This document shows, one piece after another, positions 1 to 7,177 of a DNA stretch of 18,251 nucleotides. How positions within the stretch are numbered: the first letter of the stretch is position 1; the number at the start of each line of letters is the position of its first letter. The stretch covers positions 1 to 18,251 of the forward strand of contig JAEZIA010000448.1 of assembly GCA_023416315.1 (NCBI GenBank), written 5' to 3'. Made by a program: the position numbers and the translations under genes. The stretch is from Actinomycetes bacterium (GTDB lineage Bacteria; Actinomycetota; Actinomycetes; Mycobacteriales; Mycobacteriaceae). Under the pieces are notes generated by a model that was given only the letters and a program-made list of their open reading frames with translations, ran no database searches and was not told where the DNA came from.

Positions 1-1238
1 GTGACTCCGACGACCTCTTCGAGAACATCATGCATCTGGTGCTGGCCCGCCCCGAGGGCGCCGGCCCGGGCACCAAGGGCCTGTCGCTGTTCTTCGTGCC
101 GAAGTTCCACTTCGACCCCGAGACCGGCGAACCCGGTGAGCGCAACGGTGTGTTCGTCACCAACGTCGAACACAAGATGGGCCTGAAGGTCTCGGCGACC
201 TGCGAGCTGTCGCTCGGACAGCACGGCGTTCCGGCTGTCGGGTGGCTCGTCGGCGATGTCCACGACGGCATCGCGCAGATGTTCGACGTCATCGAGCAGG
301 CTCGAATGATGGTGGGCACCAAGGCGATTGCGACCCTGTCGACCGGATATCTCAACGCTCTGGAGTACGCCAAGGAGCGCGTGCAGGGTGCCGACCTGAC
401 CCAGATGACCGACAAGACCGCGCCGCGGGTGACGATCACTCACCACCCGGACGTTCGCCGCAGCCTGATGACCCAGAAGGCCTACGCCGAGGGTCTGCGG
501 GCGCTGTACCTCTACACCGCGACGTTCCAGGACGCCGCCGTCGCCAAGGCCGTTCAGAACGTCGAGCCCGAACTCGCGGTGAAGGTCAACGATTTGCTGC
601 TGCCGATCGTCAAGGGTGTCGGCTCCGAGCAGGCTTACGCCAAGCTCACCGAGAGCCTGCAGACCTTCGGTGGTTCCGGCTTCCTGCAGGACTACCCGGT
701 CGAGCAGTACATCCGCGACGCGAAGATCGACTCGCTCTACGAGGGCACCACCGCCATCCAGGCGCAGGACTTCTTCTTCCGGAAGATCGTGCGCGACAAG
801 GGTGTTGCGCTGGCCCACGTGGCGGGCGAGATCGAGTCGTTCATCTCCAACGAGTCGGGCAACGGCCGGCTGAAGTCGGAGCGCGCCCTGCTGGCCAAGG
901 CGCTCGAGGACGTCCAGGGCATGGCCGCCTCGATGACCGGTTACCTGATGGCGGCGCAGGAGGAGCCCAGCAGCATCTACAAGGTGGGGCTGGCCTCGGT
1001 CCGCTTCCTGATGAGCGTGGGAGACCTGGTCATCGGCTGGCTGCTGCAGCGTCAGGCCGCCGTGGCGATCGCCGCGCTGGACGCCGGCGCGACCGGTGCC
1101 GACCGCTCGTTCTACGAGGGCAAGCTCGCCGTGGCGTCGTTCTTCGCGAAGAACATGCTGCCGCTGCTGACCAGCACTCGCCAGGTGATCGAGACGATCG
1201 ACAACGAGATCATGGAGCTCGACGAAGCCGCGTTCTGA
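1..1238 (+). CDS. fadE5: Acyl-CoA dehydrogenase FadE5, C-terminal part (5' end outside window)
   Basis: The open frame runs from the window edge (first complete codon at base 3) to TGA at 1236-1238, giving 411 residues. Mycobacterial FadE5 is about 611 residues, so roughly the first 200 are missing. FadE5 is an FAD-dependent acyl-CoA dehydrogenase that introduces the alpha-beta double bond into acyl-CoAs of broad chain length. Visible family marks are the FGGSGF segment followed by the dehydrogenase signature SLYEGTTAIQ; the Glu codon at 741-743 is the expected catalytic base. The far C-terminus (FFAKNMLPLLTSTRQVIETI) also looks like FadE5. The nearby fadA2, fabG4 and htdX genes match the M. 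tuberculosis Rv0241c-Rv0244c locus, which supports this assignment over other FadE paralogues. A hairpin follows the stop by 21 bases. Confidence 0.93.
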   Translation, partial: DSDDLFENIMHLVLARPEGAGPGTKGLSLFFVPKFHFDPETGEPGERNGVFVTNVEHKMGLKVSATCELSLGQHGVPAVGWLVGDVHDGIAQMFDVIEQARMMVGTKAIATLSTGYLNALEYAKERVQGADLTQMTDKTAPRVTITHHPDVRRSLMTQKAYAEGLRALYLYTATFQDAAVAKAVQNVEPELAVKVNDLLLPIVKGVGSEQAYAKLTESLQTFGGSGFLQDYPVEQYIRDAKIDSLYEGTTAIQAQDFFFRKIVRDKGVALAHVAGEIESFISNESGNGRLKSERALLAKALEDVQGMAASMTGYLMAAQEEPSSIYKVGLASVRFLMSVGDLVIGWLLQRQAAVAIAALDAGATGADRSFYEGKLAVASFFAKNMLPLLTSTRQVIETIDNEIMELDEAAF

Positions 1239-1259
1239 GTTACGCACTGCACAACGGCT

Positions 1260-1279
1260 CCGGGACCTTCGGGTCCCGG
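1260..1279 (+). terminator. Perfect 8-bp hairpin with TTCG tetraloop after fadE5
   Basis: CCGGGACC (1260-1267), TTCG, GGTCCCGG (1272-1279) form a perfect stem closed by an exceptionally stable UUCG-type loop, 21 bases after the fadE5 stop. There is no T tract behind it, as is common for mycobacterial terminator candidates. The arms contain GGGAC/GTCCC, so the same bases could be read as a poorly spaced DosR-like site. I favour terminator. Confidence 0.55.
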
Positions 1280-1294
1280 TGCCGTTGGCGTTTA

Positions 1295-1314
1295 CGGAGG
1301 ACTTTCGGCTCTTT
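1295..1314 (+). promoter_or_regulatory. Weak DosR-box-like site, distal
   Basis: The core GGACTTTCGGCTC (1299-1311) matches about 11 of 20 positions of the DosR consensus TTSGGGACTWWAGTCCCSAA as I recall it. It lies 49 bases (centre to centre) upstream of a better match. Alone it would not be convincing; its value is as a second copy in front of the same promoter. Confidence 0.3.
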
Positions 1315-1343
1315 TTGCCAGCTGGCGCCCGCACCCGGACTCG

Positions 1344-1363
1344 GTGGGGACTTTGGGCCCTGG
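1344..1363 (+). promoter_or_regulatory. DosR-box-like site, proximal
   Basis: GGGACTTTGGGCCC (1347-1360) within this 20-base stretch matches 14 of 20 positions of the DosR consensus TTSGGGACTWWAGTCCCSAA. Its centre is at -41.5 relative to the predicted start of transcription at 1395. That is where a response regulator would overlap and replace a missing -35 box. No TTGACA-like -35 is visible at 1359-1365, which fits an activator-dependent promoter. Binding is inferred. Confidence 0.45.
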
Positions 1364-1382
1364 CCGTTAGCTGGGGATCCGC

Positions 1383-1388
1383 TACATT
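1383..1388 (+). promoter_or_regulatory. -10 element of an apparently leaderless promoter
   Basis: TACATT fits the mycobacterial TANNNT -10 pattern. Counting six bases on puts the first transcribed base at 1395, the A of the hydrolase ATG. There is no Shine-Dalgarno sequence at usable distance, which agrees with a leaderless mRNA, a common arrangement in mycobacteria. Confidence 0.5.
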
Positions 1389-1394
1389 ACTGGT

Positions 1395-2627
1395 ATGGCG
1401 ATGCTTGACAGCAACGAAGCGATTCCCGGGCGTCCCGCAACGACCGGCAGAAAGCCCGCGAGCGCGGCTCCGCTAGCGAATATTGTCGCGCCGTTCGCGA
1501 AAACCGCTGGTTACTACGCTCGCTCCTGGGGCGCATACCTCGACGGTGGCAGTGACGCATTGCCCGTTGCCCGGCCCACGCTGTCACTGGCCACCCACGC
1601 CTTACGCGACGAGATCGTCCTGGTCGGGCTGCGCTGGCGCAGGCCGCTCAGTGACGCCACGGTCTACGACAAGATCAACGCCGAAGTCGACAGCGCCGTC
1701 GATTTCTATGGTGATCAAGGCTGGTTGGCCCGGCCGGAAGGGTTCTTTGCCGCGCCGCCCGCGCCGACCGGCGTGTCCGTCCGGACCTTCGGCAGGGGCA
1801 ACCGCAAGCACGAGCGGATCTCCTTCGACAGCGGGTACGAGCCCTACCCCGGCGAATCGGGCCGCGAGCGCTGGCTGAGCTACACCGGCAACCGGCGCGA
1901 GTACGCGCTGATGCTGCGGCACCGTGAACCCCGCCCCTGGCTGGTCTGTGTGCACGGCACCGAGATGGGCCGCGCCAATCTCGACCTCACGCTGTTCCGG
2001 GCGTGGCATCTGCACGAGGCCTTCGGCCTCAACGTCGTACTCCCGGTGCTGCCCATGCACGGCCCCCGCGCCAAGGGCCTGCCCAAGGGTGCCGTCTTCC
2101 CCGGCGAGGACGTGATGGACGACGTCCACGCGACCGCGCAGGCGGTGTGGGATATCCGCCGGGTGCTGGCCTGGATCAGGTCGCAGCAGCCCGACGCCCG
2201 GATCGGCGTGAACGGTATCTCGCTGGGTGGCTACATCTCCGCGCTGGTCGCCAGCCTCGACGAGGACCTGACGTGCGCGATCCTCGGCGTGCCGCCGGCC
2301 AACCTGGTGTCGATCCTGGGCCGCCACGCCGGGCTGAGCCCGGACGACCCGCGCTACCGGACTCTCGAGCTGGCCGAACCGATCGGCGCCATGATCTCGC
2401 CGCTGTCGCTGCGGCCGAAGGTGGCGCCGGAAGGCCGATTCATCTATGCCGGCGTCGCCGACCGGATCGTCCACCCGCGTGAGCAGGTGCTGGGACTGTG
2501 GGAGCACTGGGGTCGGCCGGACATCGGCTGGTACCGCGGTGGGCATACGGGGTTCTTTCAAGCCCGTCCGGTCCAGCAGTTCGTGGACGCGGCACTCGTG
2601 CAGTCGGGGCTTGTCGACAAGGGGTAG
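1395..2627 (+). CDS. Alpha/beta-hydrolase family protein
   Basis: A 410-residue protein with the alpha/beta-hydrolase layout. An oxyanion-side HG motif (LVCVHGTE) is followed by the nucleophile elbow G-I-S-L-G with Ser-276, then Asp-356 in GVADRIVH and His-384 in GGHTGF, the usual Ser-Asp-His order and spacing. The first ~170 residues are not recognisable and may form a lid or N-terminal domain. No signal peptide is evident, so it is probably cytosolic. It could be an esterase, lipase or thioesterase; the substrate cannot be read from sequence. The ATG at 1395 is chosen because a -10 box lies seven bases before it and no ribosome site exists; ATG at 1401 is an alternative. The gene sits between fadE5 and fadA2, where I recall no gene in M. 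tuberculosis, and has DosR-like boxes upstream. Confidence 0.85.
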   Translation: MAMLDSNEAIPGRPATTGRKPASAAPLANIVAPFAKTAGYYARSWGAYLDGGSDALPVARPTLSLATHALRDEIVLVGLRWRRPLSDATVYDKINAEVDSAVDFYGDQGWLARPEGFFAAPPAPTGVSVRTFGRGNRKHERISFDSGYEPYPGESGRERWLSYTGNRREYALMLRHREPRPWLVCVHGTEMGRANLDLTLFRAWHLHEAFGLNVVLPVLPMHGPRAKGLPKGAVFPGEDVMDDVHATAQAVWDIRRVLAWIRSQQPDARIGVNGISLGGYISALVASLDEDLTCAILGVPPANLVSILGRHAGLSPDDPRYRTLELAEPIGAMISPLSLRPKVAPEGRFIYAGVADRIVHPREQVLGLWEHWGRPDIGWYRGGHTGFFQARPVQQFVDAALVQSGLVDKG

Positions 2628-2678
2628 CCGGGCGAATCTCCAGCTGAAACGGCAGGACCAAGACAGGTCCGCATAGAA

Positions 2679-2713
2679 ACCGCCGCTGGAATCCCCTCTT
2701 CTCCAGCGGCGGT
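2679..2713 (+). terminator. 12-bp perfect hairpin after the hydrolase gene
   Basis: ACCGCCGCTGGA (2679-2690) pairs perfectly with TCCAGCGGCGGT (2702-2713) around an 11-base loop, 51 bases after the hydrolase stop. It lacks a clear T run on the plus strand. This is the strongest terminator candidate for the hydrolase gene and could act in both directions. Confidence 0.6.
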
Positions 2714-2718
2714 CCTTC

Positions 2719-2741
2719 ATTTGCGTCAATACCCCGCAAAT
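2719..2741. repeat. 7-bp inverted repeat between convergent genes
   Basis: ATTTGCG (2719-2725) and CGCAAAT (2735-2741) are perfect inverted copies with a 9-base spacer. They lie between the two long hairpins in the hydrolase/fadA2 gap. The repeat is A+T-richer than its surroundings and may be part of a composite terminator. Confidence 0.4.
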
Positions 2742-2753
2742 AAAGAGGATGCC

Positions 2754-2793
2754 CCGTGTTGCCGTCGGGTCGGGGGGTCAGACGGCAACACGG
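2754..2793 (-). terminator. 13-bp perfect hairpin between convergent genes
   Basis: CCGTGTTGCCGTC (2754-2766) pairs perfectly with GACGGCAACACGG (2781-2793) around a G-rich 14-base loop. Read on the minus strand, a T-rich stretch (CTCTTTATTT) begins about seven bases after the stem, so it may end fadA2 transcripts. It may also block read-through from the plus strand. Confidence 0.55.
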
Positions 2794-2819
2794 AGCTATC
2801 CAGTACATCTGTAGCCGGT

Positions 2820-2841
2820 CCGGGTTCGTTACAAACCCTGG
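2820..2841 (-). terminator. Small bulged hairpin just after fadA2
   Basis: GGGTT (2822-2826) and AACCC (2834-2838) pair, with flanking CC/GG extending the stem across a one-base bulge. On the minus strand it begins 22 bases beyond the fadA2 stop, after an A/T-rich stretch. It is weaker than its neighbours at 2679-2713 and 2754-2793. Confidence 0.35.
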
Positions 2842-2863
2842 AAAAGATTTTTCGAACTTTTTT

Positions 2864-4168
2864 CTAGGCCTCGAGGATCGCGGTCACGCCCTGCCCGCCG
2901 GCGGCGCAGATGGAGATCAGTCCGCGCACCGGCTGACCGGTCTCCTTGTGCTTCTCTGCCAGCTGTTTCGCGAGTTGGGCGACGATGCGGCCGCCGGTCG
3001 CGGCGAACGGGTGGCCCGCCGCCAGCGAGGAGCCGTTGACGTTGAGCTTCGAGCGGTCGATCGCACCGAGCGCAGCGTCCAGGCCGAGTCGCTCCTTGCA
3101 GTACTCCTCGGATTCCCAGGCCTGCAGATGAGCCAGGACCACCGACGCGAACGCCTCGTGGATCTCGTAGAAATCGAAGTCTTGCAAGCTCAGACCGTTG
3201 CGGGCGAGCAGACGCGGCACCGCGTAGGTGGGCGCCATCAGCAGCCCGTCGGGTCCGTTGACGTAGTCGACGGCGGCGGTCTCGGAGTCGACGAAGTACG
3301 CCAGCGGCGTCAGCGAGTGTGACGTTGCCCACTCATCGCTGGCCAGCAGCACCACCGAGGCACCGTCGGTGAGCGGCGTCGAGTTCCCGGCTGTCATCGT
3401 GGCGTCGCCGTTGCGCACCCCGAACACCGGCTTGAGCTTGGCCAGCTTCTCGGCGCTGGAATCGGCCCGCAAATTGTTGTCCCGATACAGCCCGAGGAAG
3501 GGGCTGACGAGATCGTCGAAGAAGCCCCGATCGTAGGCGGCGGCCATGTTGCGATGGCTGGCCGCGGCCAGCTCATCCTGGTCGACGCGCTTGATACCCA
3601 TCTTCTTGGCGGTGATCGCCGCGTGCTCACCCATCGACAACCCGGTGCGCGGCTCCCCGTTGGTGGGGATCTCGATGCCCAGCGAGGCGGGCAGCTTGCC
3701 GACGAGCTTGAGCCGGTCGACGTTGGACTTCGACCGGCGAAGGTTGAGCAGCGTCCGGCGCAGCTCGTCGCCGAGGCCAATCGGCGCGTCCGAGGTGGTG
3801 TCCACCCCGCCGGCGGCGGCGGCCTCGTAGCGCCCGGCCGCGATGCCGTCGGCGGCGGCGATGGCCGCCTGCAGGCCCGTGCCGCAGGCCTGCTGCAAAT
3901 CGATGGCCGGGGTGTACGGCGAGAGCTGGCTGCCGAGCACGCTTTCGCGCATCAGGTTGAAGTCGCGGCTGTGCTTGAGCACCGCACCACCGATCACCGC
4001 ACCCAGCTGCTCGCCGGCGAGGTCGAAGCGGTCCACCAGGCCGCCGAGCGCGGCGGTGAACATGTCCTGGTTGGACGCCTCGGCGTACGCGCCGTCCGAG
4101 CGCGCGAAGGGAATCCGGTTGCCGCCGATGACGGCGACTCGACGACTGTTCCGACTGGTAGAGGCCAT
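2864..4168 (-). CDS. fadA2: Acetyl-CoA acyltransferase (thiolase) FadA2
   Basis: This 434-residue thiolase catalyses CoA-dependent cleavage of 3-ketoacyl-CoA, the last step of beta-oxidation, in the cytosol. The acylated nucleophile is Cys-95 in QQACGTG. The catalytic His-386 lies in AAGHPFAATGG and the second Cys-421 in CAAGGQG; His-337 in YEIHEAF is the fourth conserved site. Length and motifs fit the long (trifunctional beta/FadI-like) thiolase branch. The ATG at 4166-4168 is preceded on the minus strand by GCGGAGATTGAC, a good ribosome site. It is divergent from fabG4 across 119 bases and faces the hydrolase gene. The location matches M. tuberculosis Rv0243 between fabG4 and fadE5. Confidence 0.92.
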   Translation of the reverse strand: MASTSRNSRRVAVIGGNRIPFARSDGAYAEASNQDMFTAALGGLVDRFDLAGEQLGAVIGGAVLKHSRDFNLMRESVLGSQLSPYTPAIDLQQACGTGLQAAIAAADGIAAGRYEAAAAGGVDTTSDAPIGLGDELRRTLLNLRRSKSNVDRLKLVGKLPASLGIEIPTNGEPRTGLSMGEHAAITAKKMGIKRVDQDELAAASHRNMAAAYDRGFFDDLVSPFLGLYRDNNLRADSSAEKLAKLKPVFGVRNGDATMTAGNSTPLTDGASVVLLASDEWATSHSLTPLAYFVDSETAAVDYVNGPDGLLMAPTYAVPRLLARNGLSLQDFDFYEIHEAFASVVLAHLQAWESEEYCKERLGLDAALGAIDRSKLNVNGSSLAAGHPFAATGGRIVAQLAKQLAEKHKETGQPVRGLISICAAGGQGVTAILEA

Positions 4169-4212
4169 GTCAATCTCCGCTTTGTGTTCGGTTTGAGATG
4201 GGTATACCCCCC

Positions 4213-4218
4213 ATACTA
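4213..4218 (-). promoter_or_regulatory. Candidate -10 of fadA2
   Basis: Read on the minus strand this is TAGTAT, fitting TANNNT, placed about 45 bases before the fadA2 ATG. The 16-bp palindrome at 4228-4243 lies immediately upstream, over the -35 position. Predicted from pattern only. Confidence 0.35.
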
Positions 4219-4227
4219 CGCACCGTC

Positions 4228-4243
4228 CTTACTCTGGAGTAAG
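4228..4243. promoter_or_regulatory. 16-bp palindromic operator candidate, fadA2/fabG4 divergent promoter
   Basis: CTTACTC-TG-GAGTAAG is a perfect inverted repeat with 7-bp arms and a two-base centre, the size expected for a TetR-type dimer. It covers the -35 region of fadA2 and overlaps TAAGTT (4240-4245), a possible -10 for fabG4, so one bound regulator could control both directions. I do not recognise the motif; it is not the KstR sequence I know. The TetR encoded at 6546-7145 is one possible partner. Confidence 0.55.
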
Positions 4244-4287
4244 TTCGTTCCCGGTACACCCACATCGCAAACTCGAAAGGCACGTCC

Positions 4288-5640
4288 GTGGCTTCCGACC
4301 TCTTCTCGCAGATCGTCAACTCAGCGCCGGGCGCGCTGCTGGCCAAGCAGCTCGGCATTCCGCAGCCGGAGACGCTGCGTCGCTATAAGGCCGGCGAACC
4401 ACCGCTGGCCGGCTCATTGTTGATCGGTGGATCCGGCCGTGTGGTGGAGCCGCTGCGCGCGGCCCTGGCCGAGGACTACGACCTGGTGGCCGACAACCTC
4501 GGCGGCCGGTGGGCCGATTCGTTCGGCGGGCTGGTCTTCGACGCCACCGGCATCACCGAGCCGGCCGGGCTGCGCGGCCTGTACGAGTTCTTCACCCCGC
4601 TGCTGCGCAACCTCGGACCGTCGGGGCGCATCGTCGTGGTGGGCACCATCCCCGACCAGGCCGGCAGTGTCGACGAGCGCATCGCACAGCGCGCCCTTGA
4701 AGGGTTCACCCGCTCCCTGGGCAAGGAGGTGCGCCGCGGCGCCACCGTCTCGCTCGTCTATCTGTCGCCGGCGGCCAAGCCCGCCGCGACCGGCCTTGAG
4801 TCGACGCTGCGCTTCCTGCTGTCGGGCAAGTCGGCCTACGTCGACGGGCAGGTCTTCTACGTGGGTGCCGACGATTCCACCCCGCCCGCCGACTGGGACA
4901 AGCCACTCGACGGCAAGGTCGCGATCGTCACCGGCGCCGCGCGCGGCATCGGTGCCACCATCGCCGAGGTGTTCGCCCGCGACGGCGCCAAGGTCGTGGC
5001 GATCGACGTCGAGTCCGCGCACGACGCGTTGGGCGAGACGGCGGCGAAAGTCGGTGGCACCGCGCTGCCGTTGGACGTCACTGCCGACGACGCCGTACAG
5101 AAGATCACCGAGCACCTGCGCGAGCACTATGACGGCCACGCCGACATCCTGGTCAACAACGCAGGCATCACCCGCGACAAGTTGCTGGCCAATATGGACG
5201 ACGCTCGCTGGGACGCCGTCGTGGCGGTCAATCTGCTTGCTCCGCAACGCCTTACCGAAGGTCTGATCGAAAACGGCAGCATCGGTGAGGGCGGCCGAGT
5301 GATCGGGCTGTCGTCGATGGCCGGTATCGCGGGCAACCGCGGCCAGACCAACTACGCGGCCACCAAAGCCGGGATGATCGGCCTCACCGAGGCGCTGGCA
5401 CCGTCGCTGGCGGACAAGGGCATCACGATCAACGCCGTCGCACCCGGATTCATCGAGACCGCGATGACGGCCGCGATTCCGTTGGCCACCCGGGAGGTCG
5501 GCCGCCGGCTGAACTCGCTGTACCAAGGCGGCAAACCGGTCGACGTGGCCGAGACCATCGCCTACTTCGCCAGCCCGGCGTCGAATGCGGTGACCGGCAA
5601 CACGATCCGGGTCTGCGGCCAGGCAATGCTGGGGGCCTGA
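4288..5640 (+). CDS. fabG4: 3-ketoacyl reductase FabG4 (high-molecular-weight FabG)
   Basis: A 450-residue NAD(H)-linked 3-ketoacyl-thioester reductase, close in length to M. tuberculosis FabG4 (454). The N-terminal ~200 residues form the flavodoxin-like first domain that distinguishes this FabG class from the ~250-residue type. The C-terminal domain begins at LDGKVAIVTGAARGIG (TGxxxGIG nucleotide loop) and contains NNAG, then Ser-343, Tyr-356 and Lys-360 as the catalytic triad. The GTG start at 4288 has GAAAGG seven bases upstream. Two bases separate its stop from the htdX start, so the two genes form an operon. In mycobacteria FabG4 and HtdX are thought to act consecutively on long-chain acyl-CoAs in a FAS-II-like or reversible cycle. 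Confidence 0.95.
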   Translation: MASDLFSQIVNSAPGALLAKQLGIPQPETLRRYKAGEPPLAGSLLIGGSGRVVEPLRAALAEDYDLVADNLGGRWADSFGGLVFDATGITEPAGLRGLYEFFTPLLRNLGPSGRIVVVGTIPDQAGSVDERIAQRALEGFTRSLGKEVRRGATVSLVYLSPAAKPAATGLESTLRFLLSGKSAYVDGQVFYVGADDSTPPADWDKPLDGKVAIVTGAARGIGATIAEVFARDGAKVVAIDVESAHDALGETAAKVGGTALPLDVTADDAVQKITEHLREHYDGHADILVNNAGITRDKLLANMDDARWDAVVAVNLLAPQRLTEGLIENGSIGEGGRVIGLSSMAGIAGNRGQTNYAATKAGMIGLTEALAPSLADKGITINAVAPGFIETAMTAAIPLATREVGRRLNSLYQGGKPVDVAETIAYFASPASNAVTGNTIRVCGQAMLGA

Positions 5641-5642
5641 CC

Positions 5643-6497
5643 TTGAGTACTGTGACCGAACAGCCGAGCGGACTGCGCAACCTGCTGCGCGCCGCGGCGG
5701 GATCGCTGCCGTTCGTACCGCGTGGTGACCACCTGCCCAATCGCACCCTGACCGTCGACGAACTGCCCATCGACCCGTCGAACGTGGCCGCCTACACCGC
5801 GGTCACCGGCCTGCAGTTCGGCGATACCGTCCCGCTGACCTACCCGTTCGTGCTGACGTTTCCGACCGTCATGGCGTTAATCACCGGCTTCGACTTCCCG
5901 TTCGCCGCAATGGGTGCGGTCCACGTGGAGAACGAGATCACCCGCTACCGGCCCATCGCGGTCACCGACACCGTCGGGGTCAAGGTGCATGCCGAGAACC
6001 TTCGCGAGCACCGCAAGGGCCTGCTGGTCGACGTCATCGCCGATGTCAGCGTCGGCAACGAACGCGCGTGGCATCAGGTGACGACGTTCCTGCACCAGCA
6101 GCGCACCAGTCTGTCCGGCGGACCGAAGCCCGAGCCACCGAAGCGACAGAAACTGCCGCCTCCCAATGCGATTCTGCGGATCACACCCGCCCAGATCCGA
6201 CGCTACGCGTCGGTCAGCGGGGATCACAACCCGATCCACACCAACCTGATCGGGGCCAAACTGTTCGGCTTCCCCACCGTGATCGCACACGGGATGTTCA
6301 GTGCGGCAGCGGTTCTGGCGAACATCGAGGCACAGATCCCCGATGCGGCGCGGTACTCGGTGAAGTTCGGCAAGCCGGTGGTGCTGCCCGCCAGCGCCGG
6401 GCTCTACGTCGAGCGCGACGCCGGCGGATGGGACATCGCACTGCGGAACATGGCCAAAGGCTATCCGCATCTGACCGCAACGGTCCGCGGCCTCTAG
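5643..6497 (+). CDS. htdX: (R)-3-hydroxyacyl-thioester dehydratase HtdX
   Basis: A 284-residue double-hotdog hydratase/dehydratase of the MaoC/R-hydratase group that interconverts (R)-3-hydroxyacyl- and trans-2-enoyl-thioesters. The hydratase signature is at residues 194-201, DHNPIHTN, with Asp-194 and His-199 as the catalytic pair. It is followed by FGFPTVIAHGMF, the second conserved block. The N-terminal half is a degenerate hotdog without the Asp/His pair. Two starts are possible. TTG at 5643 has GGGGG seven bases upstream; GTG at 5652 would give the N-terminus MTEQPSG, close to the MTQPSG I recall for the M. tuberculosis protein, but has poor ribosome-site spacing. The gene is coupled to fabG4 and ends at a long inverted repeat. 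Confidence 0.93.
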   Translation: MSTVTEQPSGLRNLLRAAAGSLPFVPRGDHLPNRTLTVDELPIDPSNVAAYTAVTGLQFGDTVPLTYPFVLTFPTVMALITGFDFPFAAMGAVHVENEITRYRPIAVTDTVGVKVHAENLREHRKGLLVDVIADVSVGNERAWHQVTTFLHQQRTSLSGGPKPEPPKRQKLPPPNAILRITPAQIRRYASVSGDHNPIHTNLIGAKLFGFPTVIAHGMFSAAAVLANIEAQIPDAARYSVKFGKPVVLPASAGLYVERDAGGWDIALRNMAKGYPHLTATVRGL

Positions 6498-6499
6498 CT

Positions 6500-6546
6500 A
6501 TTTCGGCGCGTTTTCGTTCGCCCAGCGGCGGTTTTCGCGCCGAAAT
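6500..6546. terminator. Bidirectional terminator between htdX and the TetR gene
   Basis: ATTTCGGCGCG (6500-6510) and CGCGCCGAAAT (6536-6546) are perfect 11-bp inverted copies around a 25-base loop that can itself fold (CGCC/GGCG) and is flanked by TTTT runs. The structure starts three bases after the htdX stop, and its last base is the last base of the TetR stop codon. It probably ends both convergent transcripts. Confidence 0.65.
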
Positions 6547-7145
6547 CAGGGAGTGGACGGGGCACCCTTGAGGCCGCGCCAGAACAGGTTGATCAACATG
6601 TCGGCGGCCTCATCGACATCGGCGTCGCCGGTGCTGACCCGCGTCGCGACGGCCTCGCCCGCACCCACCAGCGCCACGGCCATCATATGAAAGTCCGTGT
6701 CGGGCTCGGGATTCCGGGTGCCGGCCTCCAGCAGCCTGGCCACCATGTCGATGATCTTCTCGCGGCCCTCACGCACGGTGTGGGCGAACGCCTGTGAACT
6801 GGTGGCCTGGGTATAGAGCACGATCCAGGACGCCCGATTGGCGTCGATGTAGCGCAGCACCGACAGAATGACGCTGCGCAGCAGATCATGTGGGCTCTGC
6901 TGGAGGTCGATGTCGGCGCCGACCGCTTCGATGAAACGGCTCAGTTCGCGGGCCAGGCAGGCGCCGAACAGTTCTTCCTTGGAGCCGTAGTACAGGTACA
7001 GCATCGGCTTGGAGATCTGCGCCTCGGCGGCGATGACGTCCATGGACGTCTCGTGGTAGCCGTTGACCGAGAACATCTGGACAGCGGCGTCGAGCATCTG
7101 CTGCTCCCGCACGGCACGGGGCAATCGCTTGGTGCCACCCGCCAT
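6546..7145 (-). CDS. TetR/AcrR-family transcriptional regulator (Rv0238-like)
   Basis: A 199-residue one-component repressor type. Residues ~14-60 form the TetR DNA-binding domain: VREQQMLDAAVQMFSVNGY, then the helix-turn-helix TSMDVIAAEAQISKPMLYLYYGSKEEL. The rest is an all-helical ligand and dimer domain with no readable ligand signature. The ATG at 7143-7145 has GAAAGGCGG upstream on the minus strand. It lies 32 bases behind lpqI on the same strand and is probably co-transcribed with it, as in M. tuberculosis (Rv0237-Rv0238). Its targets are unknown; both palindromes described nearby (4228-4243 and 8419-8436) are reasonable candidates. Confidence 0.88.
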   Translation of the reverse strand: MAGGTKRLPRAVREQQMLDAAVQMFSVNGYHETSMDVIAAEAQISKPMLYLYYGSKEELFGACLARELSRFIEAVGADIDLQQSPHDLLRSVILSVLRYIDANRASWIVLYTQATSSQAFAHTVREGREKIIDMVARLLEAGTRNPEPDTDFHMMAVALVGAGEAVATRVSTGDADVDEAADMLINLFWRGLKGAPSTP

Positions 7146-7177
7146 ATCACCGCCTTTCTCCAGAGACTGATCCCAGG

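Noticed and set aside
1260..1279. Third DosR box
   Set aside because: GGGAC and GTCCC are six bases apart rather than four, and the perfect stem with a TTCG loop just after a stop codon is better explained as a terminator.
2820..2841. tRNA T-arm-like GGGTTCG...AAACCC
   Set aside because: The loop lacks the conserved A of TTCRA, and no anticodon or acceptor stem can be built around it. It is better read as a small hairpin after fadA2.
4200..4209. GGGTATACCC 10-bp palindrome in the fadA2 leader
   Set aside because: It is short and not distinguishable from chance; it also falls downstream of the predicted fadA2 -10.
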